A stretch of DNA of 11,382 nucleotides, taken from positions 1-11,382 of the forward strand of contig CAUABY010000045.1 of NCBI GenBank assembly GCA_958427375.1, read 5' to 3'. The position numbers and the translations under genes are program-made. Source of the DNA: an uncultured Eubacteriales bacterium (GTDB taxonomy: Bacteria > Bacillota > Clostridia > Oscillospirales > Oscillospiraceae). Position 1 is the first letter of the stretch; every line of letters begins with the position of its first letter. This document shows, one piece after another, positions 1-5,954 of the stretch. Below the pieces are notes generated by a model that did no database searches, was not told the DNA's origin, and worked only from the letters and a program-made list of their open reading frames with translations.

Positions 1-61
1 TTTTGTCAATTCTTCTCGTCTTATCATTAGCGATGTGTATTTTCCCCGCAAGCGCCTTTGC
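1..61 (+). repeat. Signal-peptide cassette repeat, copy 1
   Basis: Bases 1-55 are identical to 3093-3147, base 56 differs, and 57-61 match again. The repeat encodes the signal peptide and stops where the mature proteins begin. Copy 1 is cut by the window edge, so the full length of identity is unknown. Confidence 0.9.
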
Positions 62-434
62 GGACAGTCCTCAGCTCGATCAGTTTGCAGCAGCATCCGG
101 AATAATATACAATTTCAGGGATCGTAACGGAAATATTTATCCCGTAAATTCTGACACATTAGTTACAACTGGGAGCAGCCACACCGGATACATTATTGTC
201 ATTCAGGAGGTTCTCCACAGACTTTACTCAGCAACTGGAAACCCCAATTTCAATCCCAATGGAATAGATGGTATATTCGGTAGCGGAACTCGGTCGGCTG
301 TGATTTGTTTCCAAGTACAATACATTGGCGCTAGCGGTGCTGATGGCGTTGTCGGCCCTGATACGTGGATGAAATTGCATAGAGAGTGGTTTTTCACTCT
401 CGGCGCTCCCTACCTGACGAATTTAGTACAGTAA
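1..434 (+). CDS. Secreted peptidoglycan-binding-domain protein, 5' end cut by window
   Basis: A small exported protein, probably attached non-covalently to the cell wall. The window begins inside the signal peptide. By alignment with the gene at 3077, which has the same signal-peptide DNA, base 1 is base 17 of the coding sequence, so the true ATG lies about 16 bases outside the window and the TTG at base 3 is not the start. The visible signal peptide ends in A-F-A, a normal signal peptidase I site. After a linker, the region of about bases 190-395 reads as a PG_binding_1-like domain, with the DGIFG-S-GTRSAV-FQ core and a closing DGVVGPDTW. No catalytic domain is present. The lipoprotein gene starts 25 bases after the stop, so the two are probably co-transcribed. 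Domain call fairly confident; partner unknown. Confidence 0.8.
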   Translation, partial: LSILLVLSLAMCIFPASAFADSPQLDQFAAASGIIYNFRDRNGNIYPVNSDTLVTTGSSHTGYIIVIQEVLHRLYSATGNPNFNPNGIDGIFGSGTRSAVICFQVQYIGASGADGVVGPDTWMKLHREWFFTLGAPYLTNLVQ

Positions 435-459
435 AAGTCAAGAAGGAGGAAACACTGGT

Positions 460-2562
460 ATGAGAAGAGTAATAATTACAGCTCTACTCGTGTGCCTTCT
501 GTTAACTTCGGGCTGTGCCGGAAATAATTCCGGCACAGTTCCTCAGAATGAGTTGAAGGCAAAATCAGAGACTATGAGTTCCGCCACGCAGGTTTATGCA
601 GTGCAAGAGCTGGATTTTCCGCAGGCGTTGTGGTTTGCTAATGTTGGCAATATCGCCACATATGATGGGAAAATCTATATCATAGGCGGTTTTCTTGAAA
701 ACTGCTATCTCTACAGTCTCAATTCGAACGGCACAGGCGCTGAGCTTATAGCCACGAACGAGGGCAGGAATGAAAACTGGTTTTCTTACTGTACAGACGG
801 TGAGAGAATTTACATCTACGATAGCTATAATAATTGCCTTATAAATTACAGCACCGCCGGTGAACGGCTTGGCAGTATCAGCCTACCGGAGGGCGTGACG
901 GTATACAAGCTCGCCGCGGCAAATGGGCGGCTGTACACCCTTGGCGACGGGAAGCTCAACGCCCTGCGGCTCAACGGGGATAAGGCCGAGCTTGATTACA
1001 GCCTCAGCGCGGGAGAACCCGCAAGCTTCATCGTGAACTCCTCCGGTGCGCTCCTTGTCAGCCGTCAAGAAGGCGAAAAACAGGCTATAAGCACGCTTGA
1101 CCCGGACGCGAAGAGCTGGGGCGAAACGCAGTATCTTGACACACCCTGCTACATAATTGGCGCTGGCGCGGACGGTGGGCTGTACCTTGAAATAAACAAC
1201 GCTGTCTACTCATACCGCACCCGCGAAAACGAGATAAAAAAGCTTTTCAGTTTTTCCGAAATTGGCATTAATAGAGGCGCACTGTGCGAACTTGACAGTG
1301 GGCGTTTTCTCTTCACCGGTAACAGCAGCAATATTTCCGCAGAGCGACCTTATATTTTAAGTCCCGTTAGCATTGATGCGGAGAAAGTTTCACTTACACT
1401 TGCAACGACGGATATGCTACCCCACCCATTGGAAATGGCTTTACAAGACTGGAATAGAGCTCACCCGGAATCTACGATAACGCTCCGTGATTATTCTGTG
1501 TATAATACCGCTGATGACCCGCAGGGTGGCGAGCGTCAGCTCGTTGTGGATGTGGCCTCCAACAATGCACCAGATATCTATAATCTCTCTGTATACGGCG
1601 CGGCAATGAACGCCTCACTCCTTGCGCGCCGTGGGCTTTTGACGGATTTAAATCCGTTCCTCGAACAAGATAGCGAACTGAAAAGGACGAATTTTATAGA
1701 AAGCGCGCTCAACGTGCTTGAAACTGACGGTAAACTCTATCAGATTACGCCTAGTTTCCAGCTTCTGAGCTGCACTGCGCCTCTGCGTGATGTGGGCACG
1801 GCAGAGATGTATAGCTACAATGCACTTGAACAGTTAACTGTTGAGCACGGCGGCTATTATAAAAGGTTTTTTACCAACATATACGGGCGCGATAACTGGC
1901 TGGAGCTTATGGTGAGCGCCTCTGGCAACAAGCTTGTTGACTGGCAAAACGCGCAGTGTAATTTTAACTCTGAGTACTTTATACAGCTGCTCAGTCTCGC
2001 CTGCCAGCAGCCGGTTGAAGCAGAGTTACCAGATGGCAGTTTTATAAACTACATATCAAATTCTGGGGCACTACTGAATTTGTATGAGTTTGACAGCATA
2101 TGGCTTGCAGGCTCTATGGCGGATATTTATGGCGCAGACAATTGCACTTTTGTGGGTTTGCCAGAGGTAGGTCAAGTGCTTGTTCCGAGCTTTAGTCTGG
2201 GGATATCCACACAGAGTGCACATAAGGAGCGGTGCTGGGAATTTATCCGCGAATTTTTGGTGGAGGATACGGCGTACAAAGGCTACATCCCGCTGCGCCG
2301 CGACCGTGCAGAGCAGCAGATGCTTGATGAACTTGAACACATGAAAGAATACCCTGTCGAACACCCGGGCAGGGCGGAGCTTATGCAGGAGTTTTTAGGC
2401 GTGCTGGAAAATATCAACGCTGTGTATCAGAGCGATGCGGCGATACTTCGCATCATAAAAGAGGAGACGAACAAGCTCTATGACGGCAGATACACAGTGG
2501 AAGAGACTGCAAACGCCATCCAATCCCGCGCGAGTATATACGTAGCCGAGCAATGCGGCTGA
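460..2562 (+). CDS. Lipoprotein: propeller-like N-terminus fused to ABC solute-binding domain
   Basis: A 700-aa membrane-anchored lipoprotein. The N-terminus (MRR, hydrophobic stretch, L-T-S-G-C19) is a lipoprotein signal peptide with the lipidated Cys at residue 19. Residues about 45-300 contain repeated strand-rich segments such as YDGKIYIIGG, DGERIYIYD and NGRLYTLGDG, which resemble beta-propeller blades. Residues about 309-700 resemble family 1 extracellular solute-binding proteins: an opening SLTLAT strand, NAPDIYNL, a CWEFIREFL segment, and a C-terminus with QSRASIYVAEQ. It shares VDW-x4-CNF (about 492-502) and this C-terminus with the 445-aa protein at 3597, so the two are paralogues. 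The start is supported by AGAAGGAGGA at 441-450, nine bases before the ATG. No ABC permease or ATPase adjoins it, so transport or sensing of a ligand cannot be decided. The solute-binding class is fairly sure, the propeller less so. Confidence 0.82.
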   Translation: MRRVIITALLVCLLLTSGCAGNNSGTVPQNELKAKSETMSSATQVYAVQELDFPQALWFANVGNIATYDGKIYIIGGFLENCYLYSLNSNGTGAELIATNEGRNENWFSYCTDGERIYIYDSYNNCLINYSTAGERLGSISLPEGVTVYKLAAANGRLYTLGDGKLNALRLNGDKAELDYSLSAGEPASFIVNSSGALLVSRQEGEKQAISTLDPDAKSWGETQYLDTPCYIIGAGADGGLYLEINNAVYSYRTRENEIKKLFSFSEIGINRGALCELDSGRFLFTGNSSNISAERPYILSPVSIDAEKVSLTLATTDMLPHPLEMALQDWNRAHPESTITLRDYSVYNTADDPQGGERQLVVDVASNNAPDIYNLSVYGAAMNASLLARRGLLTDLNPFLEQDSELKRTNFIESALNVLETDGKLYQITPSFQLLSCTAPLRDVGTAEMYSYNALEQLTVEHGGYYKRFFTNIYGRDNWLELMVSASGNKLVDWQNAQCNFNSEYFIQLLSLACQQPVEAELPDGSFINYISNSGALLNLYEFDSIWLAGSMADIYGADNCTFVGLPEVGQVLVPSFSLGISTQSAHKERCWEFIREFLVEDTAYKGYIPLRRDRAEQQMLDELEHMKEYPVEHPGRAELMQEFLGVLENINAVYQSDAAILRIIKEETNKLYDGRYTVEETANAIQSRASIYVAEQCG

Positions 2563-2576
2563 CGGCACGAGGCGGC
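2519..2576 (+). repeat. Module 3'-end repeat, copy 1
   Basis: This stretch matches 4891-4948 at 50 of 58 positions. It covers the last codons of the lipoprotein gene (QSR-SIY-AEQ), the stop, and 14 bases beyond it. The final 20 bases (2557-2576), which run across the stop codon, are identical in both copies. Confidence 0.85.
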
Positions 2577-2629
2577 ATGGGGAATTGCTTCGGAGAAACG
2601 CTGTTCCAGTATTTCGCTCCACATAAAAG

Positions 2630-2661
2630 GGCAGTTAAGAGTTCTGATTCTCTTAACTGCC
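2630..2661 (+). terminator. Intrinsic terminator after module 1
   Basis: A perfect 12-bp stem (GGCAGTTAAGAG at 2630-2641 pairing with 2650-2661) with an 8-base loop, followed by TTTATCTTA. It lies 68 bases after the lipoprotein stop and probably ends the first module's transcript. Confidence 0.75.
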
Positions 2662-2666
2662 TTTAT

Positions 2667-3076
2667 CTTAAACTAACCCGATTTAGGATCAAGCCAAAAC
2701 TGGGTTATTTGTGTGTATGTAAAAAAATAAGGAAAAACAGCAAGAATTATGTCCTCATTTTTGTAGTTTGCATAATCTCATCTCTTTTCATACCGCCGCG
2801 CTTTCCCGTTCCCCTCGGTGCCGGAATAATTCTCACCGCACTGCTGCAAGTCCCCTGCTTCTTTATCGGGAAAAATCGCTCTGCCTGACCAAAACTGCGC
2901 GATTTTTGTCATTTCGTGCAGGAGCTATTGATTTATTTACCAGAATATTTATGATTGAATCAAGCTGAAAGAAAAATGTTTGCCCCGGCTTTTTTAATTG
3001 TCGATATACGGCAGGTGCACATGTCCGGATACTCGCAATAAAACAAAAAAATATAAATAAAGTAAAGGTAAAATTT
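2667..3076. other. Intergenic stretch with no supported gene
   Basis: No gene with a credible start and ribosome binding site was found. One + frame (roughly 2740-2888) is open and encodes a hydrophobic segment rich in I, V, L and F plus FPVPLGAGI, which could be a decayed membrane-protein fragment. It lacks an ATG or Shine-Dalgarno sequence. A 9-bp inverted repeat (AAAAATCGC at 2871-2879, GCGATTTTT at 2899-2907) has a 19-base loop and may be a weak terminator. The last 100 bases are very A-rich and lead into module 2. I see no convincing promoter there. Confidence 0.5.
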
Positions 3077-3403
3077 ATGAAAAGCGGGAAACTTTTGTCA
3101 ATTCTTCTCGTCTTATCATTAGCGATGTGTATTTTCCCCGCAAGCGCGTTTGCCTTTAACGCCGGAAGTGCCGCAGAAAAAAGCCCTTGGTATGCTATTT
3201 GCACGGGGGATGGCGTGCGTATACGGTCAACGCCCTCAGCAAGCAGCACGCAGAACATTGTAGGTCAAATCGACAAAAATCAGCCTATAGAAGTCATTGG
3301 AGTAACTATCGACAAAAGCTGGTACAAAGTTAAGTATACTGTCAGTGAAAACATTGGTTATGTTTCATCATCTTACCTTACTGCGGATATGTGTTGTCGA
3401 TAA
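3077..3403 (+). CDS. Secreted SH3-like domain protein, truncated by a frame change
   Basis: A 108-aa exported protein. The signal peptide covers residues 1-26: Lys2 and Lys5, a hydrophobic core, and A-F-A before the cleavage point. Residues about 38-102 form a bacterial SH3-like domain (SH3_3 type), shown by GDGVRIRSTPSASS, SWYKVKY and GYVSSSYL. Such domains usually bind peptidoglycan or other wall components. The frame ends with CCR and a stop, but the overlapping -1 frame continues as a second SH3-like repeat (3391-3594), so the gene appears to have lost one base somewhere around 3370-3391. An undamaged protein would have about 172 residues. The ribosome binding site is weak (AAAGG at 3064-3068, 8 bases before the ATG). 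The signal-peptide DNA matches that of the gene at the window start. Confidence 0.75.
   Translation: MKSGKLLSILLVLSLAMCIFPASAFAFNAGSAAEKSPWYAICTGDGVRIRSTPSASSTQNIVGQIDKNQPIEVIGVTIDKSWYKVKYTVSENIGYVSSSYLTADMCCR
3093..3153 (+). repeat. Signal-peptide cassette repeat, copy 2
   Basis: Identical to window bases 1-55 over 3093-3147, with one mismatch at 3148 and identity again to 3153. Downstream, the encoded proteins share nothing obvious: SH3-like here, PG_binding_1-like in copy 1. Confidence 0.9.
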
Positions 3404-3594
3404 ATGGCATAAGCATGAGAAGTCAGGCAGATGCAACTGGGCAGGTAATATGTACTATCCCAACGCAAAGATATATGCCATATAATACTTCCTTTACAGT
3501 TTCTCAGAATTATTGGCTTCATTGTGTGTGCGGCAGAACTGATGGTTGGGTAAACACAGAGGGTGGATACGGCTTCAAATATAAGGAACTATAA
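3391..3594 (+). CDS. Second SH3-like repeat, displaced into the -1 frame
   Basis: This 67-codon frame encodes a second SH3-like unit: INGISMRSQADATGQVI, then YWLHCVCGRTDGWVN. That follows the order of such domains (xLxVRS-P-S, then WxxV, then GWV). It overlaps the end of the preceding frame by 13 bases, and the GTG at 3391 and ATG at 3415 both lack a Shine-Dalgarno sequence. It has no signal peptide, so alone it would stay in the cytoplasm, where a wall-binding domain makes little sense. I read it as the 3' half of a frameshifted gene with the 3077 frame rather than a separate gene. Its stop lies two bases before the next gene's ATG, and its last codons supply AAGGAA (3583-3588) as that gene's ribosome binding site. 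Confidence 0.6.
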   Translation: MLSINGISMRSQADATGQVICTIPTQRYMPYNTSFTVSQNYWLHCVCGRTDGWVNTEGGYGFKYKEL

Positions 3595-3596
3595 AA

Positions 3597-4934
3597 ATGC
3601 TTAGAAGAATATTTACCGGCTTAACCGCAGGAGCGGTCAGTATCCTGCTCGGCTTCATTTTAACAGGTTGCGGAAAAGGTCAGGCCGAACCAGCCACGGC
3701 TCAGGAAATGCGGGGCAGCAATGGTGTAGAACTGACATTAGCCACAATATATTCTACAAACTATGAATCAATCGTCAATCGTTTTAATGAAAGCAATAAT
3801 AACGGCATAAAAATCAAGGTTGAGGATTACGCTTACAATTGCTCACGAGATGCGGCTATAAACCGCTTAAACATGGAGCTTGCCGCAGGAAAAGGCCCCG
3901 ATCTCATTGATTTTGAAGCTTTTCCGCGCAGAGAGATATACGCAAGGCAAGGGCTGTTACTGAATCTGTCAGCATATTTTGAGCGCGATCTTAATGCAGA
4001 TGATTATTTCTTAATTGATACGCTGGCGGAGTCAGGCCTGTACTTCATTCCTTCAGGGTTCAACATAATGAGCTGTTATATCCCGGCTTCTGTATTGCCG
4101 GGGGAGAACGGTCTGAGCTATGAGGAGTACAGAGCGCGTATCTCCAGCCGACAGTTGACAAGCTATACGGAAAATCAGTCAGCGTTTTTACAGAATGCAT
4201 GTATAAGTTTAATTCCCTCTTGCGTGGACTGGGAAAAAATGAACTGCAATTTTGACTGTAGGGAATTTAAAGAGCTCCTTGAACTGTCAAAATTTATTGG
4301 CGAGGCTGAAGCATCAGCTTCTGACCCGCCTGCTCAGGAGGCGCAAATTCCTTGTAGCGAAGCCTTAATACGGTATCCTACAGATATAAGAGATATTGAA
4401 AAAGCGGCCGGCGGGAGTGTCAATTTTGTAGGCTATCCAACTGTAGATGGGCGCGGCAGCTCTTATGCCTATCTTTCCACATTAACAGGTATAACTACTG
4501 ACACGCCCTACAGGGAGGAGAGCTGGGAGTTCATAAAGTATATGCTTTCTGATAACGAATTGCAGGAGTATATATCGCTTTTAATGATTCCTATGAAAAA
4601 GTCCGTCTGCCAAGAAACAGTTGACGAGTGTCTGCATCCCTTTGCCAAATACGAGGGGCACGAGATAACACTGAACGATGACGGCAGTTTTTCTGTGGAT
4701 GGGGTTTATATGGATCAGGAGTACGATCCAGCTCCCAAAATAAGCGATGAACAAGCGGTAAAATACAACAAGCTGATTGAAGCCGCTGACACACTTTATG
4801 ATTACGACCCAGGTATATACTCCATCATTGAAAAAGAAGCTCAGAAATATTTTTCCGGCAGCTGTCAGCTTGAAGCCGCAACACATGAAGTCCAATCCCG
4901 CGTCAGCATCTACCTCGCCGAGCAGTACGGCTGA
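3597..4934 (+). CDS. ABC-type solute-binding lipoprotein
   Basis: A 445-aa lipoprotein with a clear lipobox, L22-T-G-C25. The mature part from about residue 43 is a family 1 extracellular solute-binding fold: VELTLATIY, a NRFNESN segment, AAGKGPDLIDF (about 96-106), and SWEFIKYML (about 309-317). The C-terminus QSRVSIYLAEQ and VDW-x4-CNF (210-218) are shared with the 700-aa lipoprotein at 460, but the propeller-like half is missing and the central part is shorter. AAGGAA at 3583-3588 sits 8 bases before the ATG. The gene follows the SH3 gene with only two bases between, so they form one transcript. No permease or ATPase is nearby, so it would have to share a distant transporter or act as a receptor. 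The ligand cannot be read from the sequence. Confidence 0.82.
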   Translation: MLRRIFTGLTAGAVSILLGFILTGCGKGQAEPATAQEMRGSNGVELTLATIYSTNYESIVNRFNESNNNGIKIKVEDYAYNCSRDAAINRLNMELAAGKGPDLIDFEAFPRREIYARQGLLLNLSAYFERDLNADDYFLIDTLAESGLYFIPSGFNIMSCYIPASVLPGENGLSYEEYRARISSRQLTSYTENQSAFLQNACISLIPSCVDWEKMNCNFDCREFKELLELSKFIGEAEASASDPPAQEAQIPCSEALIRYPTDIRDIEKAAGGSVNFVGYPTVDGRGSSYAYLSTLTGITTDTPYREESWEFIKYMLSDNELQEYISLLMIPMKKSVCQETVDECLHPFAKYEGHEITLNDDGSFSVDGVYMDQEYDPAPKISDEQAVKYNKLIEAADTLYDYDPGIYSIIEKEAQKYFSGSCQLEAATHEVQSRVSIYLAEQYG

Positions 4935-4948
4935 CGGCACGAGGCGGC
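4891..4948 (+). repeat. Module 3'-end repeat, copy 2
   Basis: Counterpart of 2519-2576, with 8 mismatches in 58, all in the coding part. The 20 bases 4929-4948, which include the stop and 14 untranslated bases, are identical to copy 1. Confidence 0.85.
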
Positions 4949-4953
4949 TTTTA

Positions 4954-5030
4954 CATTTATACAACTGATTTTGCGGAGCAGATGACATTTTTCCAACTTT
5001 TCAAGAGGGCGTTTTGGCATTTTTACAACT
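4954..5030. repeat. Three 13-base repeats at exact 32-base period
   Basis: CATTTATACAACT (4954-4966), CATTTTTCCAACT (4986-4998) and CATTTTTACAACT (5018-5030) start exactly 32 bases apart, about three helical turns. The bases between them differ, except that copies 1 and 3 are both followed within a few bases by TTGCG. They lie between two convergent genes, ahead of the shared terminator. They may be phased protein-binding sites or the residue of an old tandem duplication. Confidence 0.6.
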
Positions 5031-5080
5031 TTGCGCTTGTGCGAGCGCTCTCCGGGCAGTATCTATAAAGGTTAGCATTA

Positions 5081-5123
5081 AAAAATCCGGGGCGTCCATT
5101 ATTTTTGGACATCCCGGATTTTT
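5081..5123. terminator. Bidirectional terminator between convergent genes
   Basis: An 18-position inverted repeat (5081-5098 against 5106-5123) with one G-U pair and one mismatch, and a 7-base T-rich loop. The outer arms are AAAAATCCGG and CCGGATTTTT, so both strands end in a T-run. It can serve the lipoprotein gene at 3597 and the phosphoribosyltransferase gene at 5141. Confidence 0.85.
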
Positions 5124-5140
5124 GCACATATTATATTCGA

Positions 5141-5692
5141 TTACTTCACACTTCCGTCGGCATTGAAGAGAGGGAGCTTTTGCAGGAAGATGATATCGCT
5201 GCGCTCAGCGGCCGCGCCCTCGGCGAGGGGCGCCATGCGCCCGGCGACTATGCCGCCGCACTCCGTGACAAGGGTCTCAAGTGCGTGCAGAGACTCGCCC
5301 GTGGAGATAACATCGTCAACAAGCAGCATTCTCTTGCCCTTGATGAGCTTTGCGTCCTCAGTGTCGAGCACGAGGTGCTGTACGCCCTCGGTGGTGATGG
5401 ACTTGACGTCCACAGAGAAAACACCGCTCATGTACGCCTTTGCACCCTTGCGGGCGACAAAATACTTGTTTGCGCCGCTTTGGCGCGCCATCTCGTATGC
5501 GAGGGGGATTGCCTTTGCCTCCGGCGCTATGATGTAATCATACTCCGGGGCGCGTGCCAAAAGCTCGGCTGCGCAGTGGACAGTAAGCTCAACATCGCCG
5601 AACATGACAAACGCGCCGATATACAGCTCATCAGTCACTTTGCAAATCGGCAGATCGCGTTTTAAGCCTGCTACGTCCATCTCGTAAGTCAT
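5141..5692 (-). CDS. Type I phosphoribosyltransferase (adenine PRTase-like)
   Basis: A 183-aa cytoplasmic protein of the PRPP-dependent type I phosphoribosyltransferase fold. The PRPP-binding loop is LLVDDVISTGES (residues 123-134), with the two acidic residues and T-G-E/S expected. Upstream, IIAPEAKAIPLA (54-65) and VARKGAKAYM (79-88) correspond to the segments around the flexible loop in the adenine PRTase branch. The likely role is salvage of a purine base to its nucleotide. However, it is not closely similar to the classical Apt sequence, and related domains also act as ligand sensors (for example the PurR C-terminus), so the substrate is open and I give no symbol. AGGAGGA lies at 5701-5707, 8 bases before the ATG. 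It has its own promoter candidate and is separated from the upstream protease gene by terminator hairpins, so it is probably monocistronic. Confidence 0.85.
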   Translation of the reverse strand: MTYEMDVAGLKRDLPICKVTDELYIGAFVMFGDVELTVHCAAELLARAPEYDYIIAPEAKAIPLAYEMARQSGANKYFVARKGAKAYMSGVFSVDVKSITTEGVQHLVLDTEDAKLIKGKRMLLVDDVISTGESLHALETLVTECGGIVAGRMAPLAEGAAAERSDIIFLQKLPLFNADGSVK

Positions 5693-5746
5693 TGTAATCT
5701 TCCTCCTAAAGAAGTAAATGTATTTTTAAAGTACTCACAGGCATTT

Positions 5747-5774
5747 ATTTTACAGCAATCCACAGAAAAATCAA
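5747..5774 (-). promoter_or_regulatory. Sigma-A type promoter for the phosphoribosyltransferase
   Basis: On the minus strand, TTGATT (5769-5774), a 16-base spacer, then TAAAAT (5747-5752), one mismatch from the -10 consensus. This gives a 5' leader of roughly 45-50 bases before the ATG at 5692. Confidence 0.55.
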
Positions 5775-5804
5775 GGCATATTTGCAAAAAACTCAGATAA
5801 AATG

Positions 5805-5837
5805 CCGCAATTACGTAACTCCCGCAGTAATTGCGGG
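5805..5837 (-). terminator. Second hairpin with alternative pairings, downstream of protease gene
   Basis: CCGCAATTAC (5805-5814) pairs with GTAATTGCGG (5827-5836) as a 10-bp stem with a 12-base loop. Alternatively CCCGCA (5821-5826) pairs with TGCGGG (5832-5837) as a 6-bp stem, and the two are mutually exclusive. On the minus strand it is followed by CATTTTATC. It may be a back-up terminator for the protease transcript, but it also sits just upstream of the phosphoribosyltransferase promoter. Confidence 0.4.
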
Positions 5838-5846
5838 CGCGGACAA

Positions 5847-5888
5847 AACAACAAAGGGCTGCACCTTGCGGTACAGCCCTTCGTTGTT
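5847..5888 (-). terminator. Intrinsic terminator of the HtrA-like protease gene
   Basis: A long hairpin: AACAAC (5847-5852) and AAGGGCTG (5854-5861) pair with CAGCCCTT (5874-5881) and GTTGTT (5883-5888), with a single mismatch between the two blocks. An inner ACC/GGT stem closes a TTGC loop. On the minus strand it runs into a T-rich tail. It lies 66 bases after the protease stop. Confidence 0.8.
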
Positions 5889-5954
5889 GGGAGAAAAAGA
5901 GAGGTTAGGAGTAGAAAAGTAGCAAATTAATTAATTGTCCGCATCCGCGCCGCA

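Noticed and set aside
2553..2888. 111-codon + strand frame overlapping the end of the 700-aa lipoprotein gene
   Set aside because: The start is inside the lipoprotein gene, the frame runs through the terminator hairpin, and no family resemblance is visible in its first half.
2871..2907. Intrinsic terminator
   Set aside because: The 9-bp stem is mostly A/T with a 19-base loop, and no gene ends nearby; kept only as a remark in the intergenic entry.
3379..3403. Programmed -1 ribosomal frameshift in the SH3 gene
   Set aside because: No X-XXY-YYZ slippery sequence and no obvious downstream stem or pseudoknot; a simple base loss explains it better.
4954..5030. CRISPR array
   Set aside because: The repeats are only 13 bases, there are just three, and no cas gene is present.
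5105..5665. 186-codon + strand open frame opposite the phosphoribosyltransferase
   Set aside because: The minus strand has a clear PRPP motif, ribosome binding site and promoter. This frame is an antisense shadow and starts within the terminator region.
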